Shown piece after piece: positions 6,288 to 13,207 of a stretch of DNA of 15,459 bases (within the stretch, counting starts at the first letter, position 1; the number at the start of each line of letters is the position of its first letter). A program made the translations under genes and the position numbers. The notes below the pieces were generated by a model, which was not told where the DNA came from, did not search any database, and saw nothing but the letters and a program-made list of their open reading frames with translations. The DNA is from CAYTED01 sp964404075 (GTDB taxonomy: Bacteria; Patescibacteriota; Minisyncoccia; Moranbacterales; UBA1568), in the NCBI GenBank assembly GCA_964404075.1, contig CAYOIM010000024.1, positions 1-15,459 on the forward strand, written 5' to 3'.

Positions 6288-7744
6288 CGCATATGATACT
6301 CGCTTTTCTTATCATCGCTCCGCTCCTCGCCGCGATCATCGCGCTCATACTGGAGCCCCGACAGCGCCTGCTCATCGAGGGAGCCGTTTTGATCTCTCAG
6401 CTCGTTTCTTTCTTGTGCTCGATCCGCGTCCTGTATGCGGTAGCGGCGGGCGGACATGTCGCGTTCACCCCGTTCCTCCGCATCGATGCGCTCGGCGCGT
6501 GGTTCCTCCTCATCGTCTCCGGTATCGGTCTCGCGGCGGCGATCCATACGCTCGGATATCTCCGTGAAGAAGTGAGGAAGGGCATTATCGGCCTCCGACG
6601 GGTGCGGCAGTATTATGTCCTGTTCAGCATTTTCCTTTTCGCTATGCTCCTCGCGGTCTCGGCGAATTATCCGATTCTCATGTGGATCGCCATCGAGATG
6701 ACGACGCTTTCGACGGTTTTCCTCATCAGTTTTTATCATGAGCCTGCTTCGACGGAAGCCGCTTGGAAATATCTCATGCTGAATTCGCTCGGACTCCTCC
6801 TCGGACTGCTCGGCGTGATGCTGTTTTTCTCTCTCCCCGAAGGTGGGGTGGGAGGATTTGATTGGGAGAGTATCCGTCTCGCGGCGAAGGGTGGACTCTC
6901 GCCGGTCGCCGCGAAAATCGCCTTCGTCTGCATTTTCGTCGGATATGGGACCAAGGTCGGATTTGCGCCTCTGCATACCTGGCTTCCGGACGCGCATAGC
7001 AAGGCTCCAGCACCGATTTCAGCCCTTCTTTCCGGAGTGCTTCTCAATGTTGCGTTCCTCGTCATACTGCGGTTCTCGGAAATCGTCCAGGCGGCGGGAG
7101 CGGGGGAATTCGTGACGCACATCTTCCTCTTTTTCGGTTTCTTCTCGGTAGCACTCTCGGCATTCATTATGTTCGTCCAGAAAAACTACAAGCGATTGCT
7201 TGCATATTCGAGCATCGACCATATGGGGATTATCGCGCTCGGATTCGCCTTCGGCGGCGGCGGGACATTCGCGGCACTGCTCCATACCCTGTATCATGCC
7301 TTGCTGAAGTCGATACTCTTCTTTTCCGCGGGCAATATTTTCGTGAAATACGGTTCGACGAAGATACAGAATGTGAGCGGTGTCTTTCGGACGCTTCCGG
7401 TCACAGGAGTCATTTTCTTCGGCGCCTTTCTCGCACTTTCCGGTTTGCCGCCATTCGGGATGTTTCTCTCCAAGATGCTCATACTCTCTGCCGGATTCTC
7501 CGCACATCCGATTCTGGTCGTTCTCATCTTCGTTCTTCTCGCCGTGGTGTTCTTCGGATTGTTCCGACAAATCTCGGCTTTGTGTTTCGGCCATGTCTCA
7601 CCGGGTATCTTGCCCGGTGAATCCAATGCCTGGACGACTCTGCCGATCATCGCACTTTCAGCCGTATTCGTCGTGCTGAGTTTCATTTTCCCGGCGCCGC
7701 TCCGCGAGGTGCTCGAACAAGCGGCGCTTTTCCTCAATCAATAA
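6284..7744 (+). CDS. HyfF/NuoN-like antiporter-type membrane subunit
   Basis: Second antiporter-like subunit of the complex, closest to hydrogenase-4 subunit F. The 486-aa product has about 14 TM segments and normal length. Retained residues include Glu138 in MWIAIEMTTLSTVF, Lys224 in GYGTKVGFAPLHTWLPDAHSKAP, and Lys342 in HALLKSILFFSAGN. At the TM8 position where the longer HyfB-like subunit has Lys262, this one has Asn255 (GVLLNVAFL), which as far as I recall is common in HyfF-like proteins. The start ATG 6284 overlaps the upstream stop; an alternative ATG lies three codons in. The next gene follows after 26 nt. Together with the gene at 2619 it gives the complex two antiporter-like channels. 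Confidence 0.92.
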   Translation: MTHMILAFLIIAPLLAAIIALILEPRQRLLIEGAVLISQLVSFLCSIRVLYAVAAGGHVAFTPFLRIDALGAWFLLIVSGIGLAAAIHTLGYLREEVRKGIIGLRRVRQYYVLFSIFLFAMLLAVSANYPILMWIAIEMTTLSTVFLISFYHEPASTEAAWKYLMLNSLGLLLGLLGVMLFFSLPEGGVGGFDWESIRLAAKGGLSPVAAKIAFVCIFVGYGTKVGFAPLHTWLPDAHSKAPAPISALLSGVLLNVAFLVILRFSEIVQAAGAGEFVTHIFLFFGFFSVALSAFIMFVQKNYKRLLAYSSIDHMGIIALGFAFGGGGTFAALLHTLYHALLKSILFFSAGNIFVKYGSTKIQNVSGVFRTLPVTGVIFFGAFLALSGLPPFGMFLSKMLILSAGFSAHPILVVLIFVLLAVVFFGLFRQISALCFGHVSPGILPGESNAWTTLPIIALSAVFVVLSFIFPAPLREVLEQAALFLNQ

Positions 7745-7770
7745 AAAATTTACGAGAGAACGATACCAGT

Positions 7771-9351
7771 ATGGCAACAGCACAAGAAATGATGGTACGG
7801 CTTGGCCTCGATCGGTATGTTCCCGAAGAACACGGGAATGTCATCGCTTTTCGCGTGCGACAGGACGAGTGGGTATCGGTCTGTCAGCCACTCTTTTCTG
7901 GGAAGGGATTGCGACTCCTGACTCTACTGGCGAGCGATGATCGGAAGGAAAGTGGTTCGTTCCGGGTGTCTGCATGCTTCGGCGTCCCGAAAGAAAATTT
8001 GTTTCTCGTACCGTATATCACGATCGATCCGGCGATTCCGAAGTTTCCTTCTCTCGCGAAAAGTATCCATCAGGCGGGCGGGTACGAGCGGGAAATCCAT
8101 TCATTCTTCGGACTCGTACCGGAAGGACATCCCGATCTTCGTCGGATCAACCTTCACGATGATTTTCCGGATGGCGTTTTCCCCTTGCGTAAGGATTTCG
8201 ATGGCACCAGTCATCCGATAGGGAGGACGGCGACACCATACGCATTTCGGACGGTTGAGGGAGAGGGGATCTACGAGATTCCCGTGGGACCGGTGCACGC
8301 GGGCATTATCGAGCCGGGACATTTCCGTTTCAGCGTTCTCGGTGAGGAAATTCTTGCTTTTGAATCGAAGCTCGGGTATGTCCATAAAGGCGTTGAAAAA
8401 TTATTTGAATCACAGAGCATCGACGGACAGGTGACACTTGCCGAGCGGGTATCGGGCGACAGTTCGGTCGCGCACGCGCTCGCTTTCGTGCAGGGAGCGG
8501 AGTCGCTCGCGGGTATTTCGGTGCCACCTCGGGCGCAGTATATCCGGATGGTGTGTGCCGAGTTGGAACGCCTCGCGAATCATGTGAATGACATGGCGTT
8601 CATTATGTTCGATACGGGATTTTCATTTGGCGGGAGTCATGGTACGAGATTGCGCGAGCGCATCATGCAGTGGGCAGAGAGCATTTCCGGAAATCGGTAT
8701 TCCCGAGGGATGGTCGTGCTCGGGGGCGTTGGCAGGGATATATCGATCGAGTTCGTGGATGCTCTCGCGGATGACCTGGAATTGATCGAGGAGGATTTCG
8801 AGGAAATCATAGCCGCGTCTATGGAGAGCGATTCACTGCTCAACCGTCTCAAACGAACGGGAACGCTCGATACGGAAATCGCGCTCGATCATGGTGTGAT
8901 CGGGGTACCGATCCGCGCGCTCGGAGTGGAGTCTGATGCCCGCATCGATTTCCCGTATGCCGCGTATGAGTCCGTGCAATTCGCTGTGCCGACGGAGACG
9001 ACGGGCGATGTGTATGCGCGACTTTTTATCCGTATCAGGGAATCGCGATCATCATTCCACATCTTGAATCAGGTACTCGCACTGCTTCCCGGTGAGCGAA
9101 GCGGTCTCGTCGGAGATAGGAGATCATGTCGCCCGAAGAGTATCGCTTTTGGCATAAGCGAGGGGTGGAGGGGGGATATCGTTTACTGCCTTATGAGCGA
9201 TGCGACAGGAGTGATCACCCGTGTGAAGGTGCGCGACCCGTCATTCCTCAATTGGCAGATTTTTCCGTACATCCTCGGCAATGATGTCGTGCCGGATTTC
9301 CCCCTCATCAACAAGAGCTTCAACCTCTCCTACTCGGGGAATGACTTGTAA
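7771..9351 (+). CDS. Fused NuoC-NuoD/HyfG-like large subunit lacking all NiFe-ligand cysteines (Ehr-like)
   Basis: Homologue of the group 4 hydrogenase large subunit. The 526-aa protein has an N-terminal NuoC-like domain (about 1-145; GGYEREIHSFFGLVPEGHPDLRR in two segments, then PLRKDF) fused to a NuoD/HycE-like domain (about 165-526; GPVHAGIIEPGHFRF, LGYVHKGVEKL). In hydrogenases the NiFe site is held by RxCGxC near the start of this domain and DPCxxC near the end. Here these read ERVSGDSSVAHALA (225-238) and RDPSFLNW (488-495). The four ligand positions are therefore Ser228, Ser231, Ser491 and Asn494. The surrounding family residues, including Glu225, Arg226, His235 and Asp489, are kept, and the C-terminus ends in FPLINKSFNLSYSGNDL. 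No maturation-protease site of the DPCxxCxxH type remains. It is the last operon gene. This pattern fits EhrL; catalysis of hydrogen turnover is not expected. Confidence 0.9.
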   Translation: MATAQEMMVRLGLDRYVPEEHGNVIAFRVRQDEWVSVCQPLFSGKGLRLLTLLASDDRKESGSFRVSACFGVPKENLFLVPYITIDPAIPKFPSLAKSIHQAGGYEREIHSFFGLVPEGHPDLRRINLHDDFPDGVFPLRKDFDGTSHPIGRTATPYAFRTVEGEGIYEIPVGPVHAGIIEPGHFRFSVLGEEILAFESKLGYVHKGVEKLFESQSIDGQVTLAERVSGDSSVAHALAFVQGAESLAGISVPPRAQYIRMVCAELERLANHVNDMAFIMFDTGFSFGGSHGTRLRERIMQWAESISGNRYSRGMVVLGGVGRDISIEFVDALADDLELIEEDFEEIIAASMESDSLLNRLKRTGTLDTEIALDHGVIGVPIRALGVESDARIDFPYAAYESVQFAVPTETTGDVYARLFIRIRESRSSFHILNQVLALLPGERSGLVGDRRSCRPKSIAFGISEGWRGDIVYCLMSDATGVITRVKVRDPSFLNWQIFPYILGNDVVPDFPLINKSFNLSYSGNDL

Positions 9352-9355
9352 TGGT

Positions 9356-9384
9356 TTGTAAAAAATCGCGCTTCATGTTATTAT
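9356..9384 (+). promoter_or_regulatory. Candidate promoter for the ABC-F gene
   Basis: TTGTAA (9356-9361) and TATTAT (9379-9384) are separated by 17 bp, and a TG at 9376-9377 makes an extended -10. The predicted start near 9391 falls inside the terminator hairpin at 9383-9400. New transcripts would therefore lack the left arm and escape termination, while read-through from the upstream operon would be stopped. Confidence 0.6.
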
Positions 9385-9410
9385 TCATTCCCGAATGAGT
9401 CGGTTTTTTT
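9383..9410 (+). terminator. Terminator after the hydrogenase-like operon
   Basis: The stem ATTCATT / AATGAGT (7 bp, one G-U) with a CCCG loop is followed by CGG and seven T residues (9404-9410). It lies 31 nt after the large-subunit stop. The 3-nt gap before the T-run and the AT-rich stem make it moderate in strength. Confidence 0.6.
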
Positions 9411-9433
9411 GTTTATGAATAGCATCGGTTGTT

Positions 9434-10885
9434 ATGGTCAAGGACAGTGTCGTCATGCGGTTTGAAAAGGTGTCTTTCGAATATGGACATCAGAAGCCCA
9501 TTCTCGATGAGGTGAGTTTTTCGGTGCGCGCGGGGATGAAGTTCACGCTCATGGGACAGAATGGCGCCGGCAAGAGTTCGCTCTTCAAATTGATCACGGG
9601 GGAGCTCAAGCCGCAGATGGGTAAGGTGGTGATTGATCGCGATGCGACGGTCGCCATTGCGAAGCAGACCATTCCAAGGGAAGATCTCGAGCTCTCTGTG
9701 CGGGAGTTTTTCGCCAAGGTATTTTCCGGAAAAGAGTGGGAGCTCGCTTCTGCCGTGAAGGATATCCTCGAGGTGGTGAATATGCCTGCGCCGATGGAGA
9801 GGAAGATCGGTTCGTTTTCGGGCGGACAACAGGCGCGCCTCCTCCTCGCATCGGCGCTTATCCAGAATCCGGATATTCTCCTCCTCGATGAGCCGACGAA
9901 CAATCTCGATGCGGCCGGCATCGAACACCTGACGGCCTTTCTCATCGGGTATGAGAAGACTTGTATTGTGATTTCCCATGATGCGGATTTCCTCAACGCG
10001 TTCACGCATGGCGTGCTCTACCTCGATGTGTTCACGCATACGATCGAGCAGTATTCGGGAGATTACTACGATGTGGTCGCCGAGATCGCCGCACGGATCG
10101 AGAAGGAGCAACGGGAGAATGTGCGTCTCGAGCGGACGATCAAGGAGAAGAAAGATCAGGCGAATGTGTTCGCGAACAAGGGAGGCAAGCTCCGGGCGGT
10201 CGCGAAGCGTATGCGTACGCTCGCGGAAGACCTCGAAGAGAACAAGGTGGATGTCCGCCAGGAAGACAGGACGCTCGGGGACTTCACGATCACCGCTCCG
10301 GAAATGCCGGGGAATATCGTGAAGATAAAGAGCGTTTCGGTCGTGAGGAATCATGAGGCGGAAGTGAAGCCGGTCGATATCGCCCTGAAGAAGAATACGC
10401 ATCTCCTCATCGCCGGACCGAATGGTATCGGGAAGAGCTCGTTCCTCCAGGATCTGGCGGCGGGAAATCCGGATCGGGTGGAGGTGTCTCCGGATGCGAG
10501 AGTCGGGTACTATCGTCAGGATTTTTCGACGCTCGATTTCGGTCGGACGGGATTTCAGGCGCTTTCCGATGTGATGGAGGGCGGTACGGACGAGGATGTC
10601 TATCGCACTGCCGGACGATTCCTCATTCCGGCGGAACTCCTCCGCAACAATGTCTCGAGTTTTTCCGAGGGACAGAAGGGACTCCTCCTCTTCGCAAGGC
10701 TCGTTCTCCAGAAGCCGAACCTCCTCATCCTCGATGAACCGACCAATCATATCAATTTCCGTCATATCCCGGTCATCGCGAAGGCGCTCGACGGGTACAC
10801 CGGGGCGATGATCCTCGTGTCGCATGTGCCGGATTTCGTCGCGCAGATCCGCATCGATGAAGTGCTCGACCTGGGGAGCTTGTAG
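9434..10885 (+). CDS. ABC-F family ATPase (ribosome-associated type)
   Basis: ABC-F proteins are soluble ATPases with two nucleotide-binding domains. Characterised members bind the ribosomal E site, acting in translation or protecting against ribosome-targeting antibiotics. This 483-aa protein has domain 1 with Walker A GQNGAGKSS (41-49), signature GSFSGGQQ (126-133), Walker B ILLLDEPTNNLD (148-159) and switch His182. A charged linker of about 215-280 includes RLERTIKEKKDQANVF. Domain 2 has GPNGIGKSS (328-336), signature SSFSEGQKG (408-416), LLILDEPTNHIN (430-441) and His464. It lacks TM segments. The second D-loop has Asn441 where Asp is usual. At 483 aa it is shorter than EttA or Uup. ATG 9434 has no Shine-Dalgarno; ATG 9455 has AAGGA 10 nt upstream and also fits the family N-terminus (MRFEKVSFEYG). 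The subfamily cannot be decided. Confidence 0.92.
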   Translation: MVKDSVVMRFEKVSFEYGHQKPILDEVSFSVRAGMKFTLMGQNGAGKSSLFKLITGELKPQMGKVVIDRDATVAIAKQTIPREDLELSVREFFAKVFSGKEWELASAVKDILEVVNMPAPMERKIGSFSGGQQARLLLASALIQNPDILLLDEPTNNLDAAGIEHLTAFLIGYEKTCIVISHDADFLNAFTHGVLYLDVFTHTIEQYSGDYYDVVAEIAARIEKEQRENVRLERTIKEKKDQANVFANKGGKLRAVAKRMRTLAEDLEENKVDVRQEDRTLGDFTITAPEMPGNIVKIKSVSVVRNHEAEVKPVDIALKKNTHLLIAGPNGIGKSSFLQDLAAGNPDRVEVSPDARVGYYRQDFSTLDFGRTGFQALSDVMEGGTDEDVYRTAGRFLIPAELLRNNVSSFSEGQKGLLLFARLVLQKPNLLILDEPTNHINFRHIPVIAKALDGYTGAMILVSHVPDFVAQIRIDEVLDLGSL

Positions 10886-10906
10886 TATATGGGAGGTATT
10901 TTTTAG

Positions 10907-10980
10907 AAACTTTTTCAAAATTAATTTTCACGACCTGTGACCCGAAGACAGCTCAGTGGTCTTTGAAATTATTTTAAAAG
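10907..10980 (+). repeat. Tandem hairpin element, copy 1
   Basis: First of two related long-hairpin elements between the ABC-F and flavoprotein genes. Its core TTTTCACGACCTGT (10925-10938) is identical in copy 2 and pairs outward: GACC (10932-10935) with GGTC (10958-10961), and TTTCA with TGAAA. AT-rich flanks then pair in the same register as copy 2, with bulges and a C10916-A10976 mismatch. The 22-nt apical segment between GACC and GGTC differs from copy 2. GACC repeats at an 87-bp distance. Confidence 0.7.
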
Positions 10981-10992
10981 TTTTTAAGAGTC

Positions 10993-11074
10993 AGAAGTTT
11001 CTGAAAACTTATTTTCACGACCTGTTAGCTGAGACAGTTAACGCGGTCTTTGAAAATTGTTTTCAGAAAATTCT
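10993..11074 (+). repeat. Tandem hairpin element, copy 2
   Basis: Second copy, forming a nearly complete 82-nt hairpin. The outer helix is AGAAGTTTCTGAAAAC (10993-11008) with GTTTTCAGAAAATTCT (11059-11074), 15 of 16 paired. The next helices are TTTTCA with TGAAAA and GACC (11019-11022) with GGTC (11045-11048). The apical stem is GTTAGCTG (11024-11031) with CAGTTAAC (11035-11042) around an AGA loop. It ends 20 nt before the flavoprotein start, so it would lie in that gene's 5' untranslated region if transcribed. Confidence 0.78.
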
Positions 11075-11094
11075 CATCAAGTTCACAGAGAGTT

Positions 11095-12189
11095 ATGGAT
11101 AAATCTTTCGATGTTATCGTGATCGGTGGGGGACCGGCAGGGATGATGGCGGCGGGACGGGCGGCTGAGAGCGGTGCGAGGGTTCTGTTGCTCGAGAAAA
11201 ACGCCCGACTCGGCGAAAAACTGCTCATCAGTGGCGGTGGGCGATGCAATGTGACAAATGCCGAACCCGATCTTCATAATTTTTTGGCGAAGTATGGGTA
11301 CGCGGCGAAATTTCTCTACTCGCCGTTTTCGAAATTCGGNNNNNNNNNNNNNNNNNNNNNNNNNNNNNNNNNNNNNNNNNNNNNNNNNNNNNNNNNNNNN
11401 NNNNNNNNNNNNNNNNNNNNNNNNNNNNNNNNNNNNNNNACCGGAGGGAAGTCGCATCCGGAAACCGGTTCGACGGGAGATGGATTCGAATGGCTGAAGG
11501 AAATCGGACATACCGTTATCGATCCGGATCCGTCGCTCGTCCCGATACGGGTGGAAGAAAAATGGGTGTCGGAACTTTCCGGAATGAGCTTCGAGGATGC
11601 GAAGCTCTCGATATGTCAGGCGGGCAAAAAACAAAGCGGTCATCGTGGCAAACTCCTGTTCACGCATTTCGGATTGAGCGGTCCACTCGTCCTCAATATG
11701 AGCAAGGACATCGGCGAGTCGCTGAAATATGGCAAGACGGAAGTATCGATAGATTTTTTTCCGACATCTGATGTTAAGTCTCTGGATACGAGCATTCAGG
11801 ATGTGTTTGCGAGAAATTTGAACAAGCAGATCAAGAATGTCTTGAGAGAGCTCGTGCCGCCGCTCTTCGTTCCGATTCTCTTGCGTCTTTCGGATGTCAA
11901 TCCGGACAAAGAGGTGAACGGTATGACGCGCGAGGAACGGAGGATGCTGGGAAAACTCTTGAAAGATTTCCGCCTCTTAGTGATGGGACTGCTCGGACCG
12001 GAGAAAGCGATCGTGACGAGCGGTGGTGTCGCCCTCTCGGAGGTTGATTTCAGCACCATGCGATCGCGGCTGTACCCGAATCTCTTCCTCGTCGGAGACA
12101 TTCTCAATATCGATAGGCCTTCGGGTGGATACAGCCTCCAGCTCTGCTGGACCACGGGATTCGTCGCCGGGATGTCTGCCAGTTTGTAA
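11095..12189 (+). CDS. BaiN/YhiN (HI0933)-like FAD-dependent oxidoreductase, interrupted by an assembly gap
   Basis: Member of the HI0933/YhiN flavoprotein family, soluble FAD-binding proteins of mostly unsettled function; BaiN is assigned to bile-acid reduction in gut clostridia. The N-terminus has the dinucleotide-binding motif DVIVIGGGPAGMMAAGRAA (6-24) and the family motif EKLLISGGGRCNVTN. After the gap come TGGKSHPETGSTGDG, FTHFGLSGPLVLNMSK, a GGVALSEVDFSTM segment and the C-terminal GDILNIDRPSGGYSLQLCWTTGFVAG. The gap falls near residue 82, and by comparison with E. coli YhiN about 75 residues should be missing there. I prefer ATG 11095, with AGAGAG just upstream and the GxGxxG strand right after the start. 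The gene converges on the C45-like gene with only 1 nt between the stops. Confidence 0.87.
   Translation: MDKSFDVIVIGGGPAGMMAAGRAAESGARVLLLEKNARLGEKLLISGGGRCNVTNAEPDLHNFLAKYGYAAKFLYSPFSKFXXXXXXXXXXXXXXXXXXXXXXXXXXXXXXXXXXTGGKSHPETGSTGDGFEWLKEIGHTVIDPDPSLVPIRVEEKWVSELSGMSFEDAKLSICQAGKKQSGHRGKLLFTHFGLSGPLVLNMSKDIGESLKYGKTEVSIDFFPTSDVKSLDTSIQDVFARNLNKQIKNVLRELVPPLFVPILLRLSDVNPDKEVNGMTREERRMLGKLLKDFRLLVMGLLGPEKAIVTSGGVALSEVDFSTMRSRLYPNLFLVGDILNIDRPSGGYSLQLCWTTGFVAGMSASL
11340..11439. other. Assembly gap of exactly 100 N
   Basis: Second run of exactly 100 N. Comparison with YhiN-family length suggests that about 230 nt are really missing, so the window coordinates beyond it are nominal. Confidence 0.95.
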
Positions 12190-12190
12190 T

Positions 12191-13207
12191 TTAGAATGGT
12201 AGTGTATAAGTGACGAATCCTCGTTCGTTTTCGCGACGAAGCCAGATGAAGGCTTGTTTTTTTGGAAGATCAATGAGAACTCGTGCAATGGTTCTTGGAT
12301 TGAAGATGTCGGAGTTATTACCAACATGGGTACCGGTAAGTTTTTTGAGACCTTCGACAGAGTGAATGGAATGAATGGTTTGTTGTGCTACATTGAGCCG
12401 ATCGTAAGTAGTGCTCGTGGTATCAGGCATTATGAGATTTTCCCGAGAGAGGAAGTGATTGGTGTGGATGAAAGGTAATGTTGGTTTTTTTTCTACCATG
12501 TCATCGTGGTCAAATTCAATATTCAAAATTTCGTCAGGATTTTTAATGAGAGTGATGCTATAGGATGACATTTTTTGGACTTGACTCATATATTTCGAAT
12601 CGGTAGCCATGTCTTTTGTCTCCGAGAGAAAACGTGCCAGAAAATTTTTTGAAATTCCCGGGACGGTATATTGGAATGGGAGAGAGTTGACCATGCTGAC
12701 ATAACCATGCGAATTGATGCTCAATGCATTGCCTCCGAGAGTATTGTAGTAATAGAGTTCGAGTATGGTGGTATCTCGAATGGTTTTTTGTATGATGCAT
12801 ATCTTGTCTGCAGAAGTTTCATTCCAGTCTTCGTTGTGTGCGATAAGCAATCCTTGTTCTGTGATTATGGAGGTACAGTGCTCTTCTGATGCGGAGTCGA
12901 GTTCATCTTCAAAGCTGATGGCAAAGAGATCGAGAAAATCAACATTGGCTCCAGATGCGTATCCCCGGAGTTCCATTATGTATTGAGGAAAATGTTCCGT
13001 GTGAAGAGCGATGCGCGATTGTGCAATCTCCTGTTTCTGTATCCAGGATGGATGTTTTGATGATTCACTGACTGACGCCTGACATTCTATACGAAATCTC
13101 GCTCCCATTTTTTCTCCGAGATCGTAATTATTTTCAGCAGAAAAAACGAAAAAATTTTTGTGCAATCTTTTCTGGTCATTATCTTGCTGTGATGGAAGGA
13201 AAGTCAT
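12191..13207 (-). CDS. C45-like Ntn-hydrolase / acyltransferase (AAT-like)
   Basis: Resembles the C45 family, typified by penicillin acyl-CoA:6-APA acyltransferase. These proteins self-cleave before a Cys, which becomes the N-terminal nucleophile for amide hydrolysis or acyl transfer. With ATG at 13207 the product is 338 aa, a normal precursor length. The key motif is EEHCTSIITEQGLLIAHNED (108-127), with Cys111 as the expected nucleophile and Asn125/Asp127 in the pocket. LDLFAISFEDEL precedes it, as in the family, and a later GYVSMVNSLPF and HTNHF segment fit the Ntn core. No signal peptide is seen, so it is probably cytoplasmic. The start overlaps the ABC exporter stop (ATGA); an upstream in-frame ATG at 13237 would overlap more. 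The gene is visibly AT-richer than its neighbours, suggesting a separate origin. The substrate is unknown. Confidence 0.78.
   Translation of the reverse strand: MTFLPSQQDNDQKRLHKNFFVFSAENNYDLGEKMGARFRIECQASVSESSKHPSWIQKQEIAQSRIALHTEHFPQYIMELRGYASGANVDFLDLFAISFEDELDSASEEHCTSIITEQGLLIAHNEDWNETSADKICIIQKTIRDTTILELYYYNTLGGNALSINSHGYVSMVNSLPFQYTVPGISKNFLARFLSETKDMATDSKYMSQVQKMSSYSITLIKNPDEILNIEFDHDDMVEKKPTLPFIHTNHFLSRENLIMPDTTSTTYDRLNVAQQTIHSIHSVEGLKKLTGTHVGNNSDIFNPRTIARVLIDLPKKQAFIWLRRENERGFVTYTLPF

Noticed and set aside
2098..9351. Functional [NiFe] hydrogenase or NADH dehydrogenase
   Set aside because: All NiFe-ligand and N2-cluster cysteines are replaced and no ferredoxin-like or NADH-binding subunit is in the operon, so a catalytic hydrogenase or complete complex I call is not supported.
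9413..10918. Long open frame on the minus strand opposite the ABC-F gene
   Set aside because: Its product is rich in Arg, Glu, His and Asp with no recognisable motif, as expected for the complement of a GC-rich coding strand. The plus-strand frame has two complete ABC domains.
10945..10968. tRNA D-arm-like string (AGCTCAGTGGT) in the spacer before the flavoprotein gene
   Set aside because: No acceptor stem, no anticodon arm, no T-arm sequence (GTTCRA type) and no CCA nearby. The string is explained better by hairpin element copy 1.
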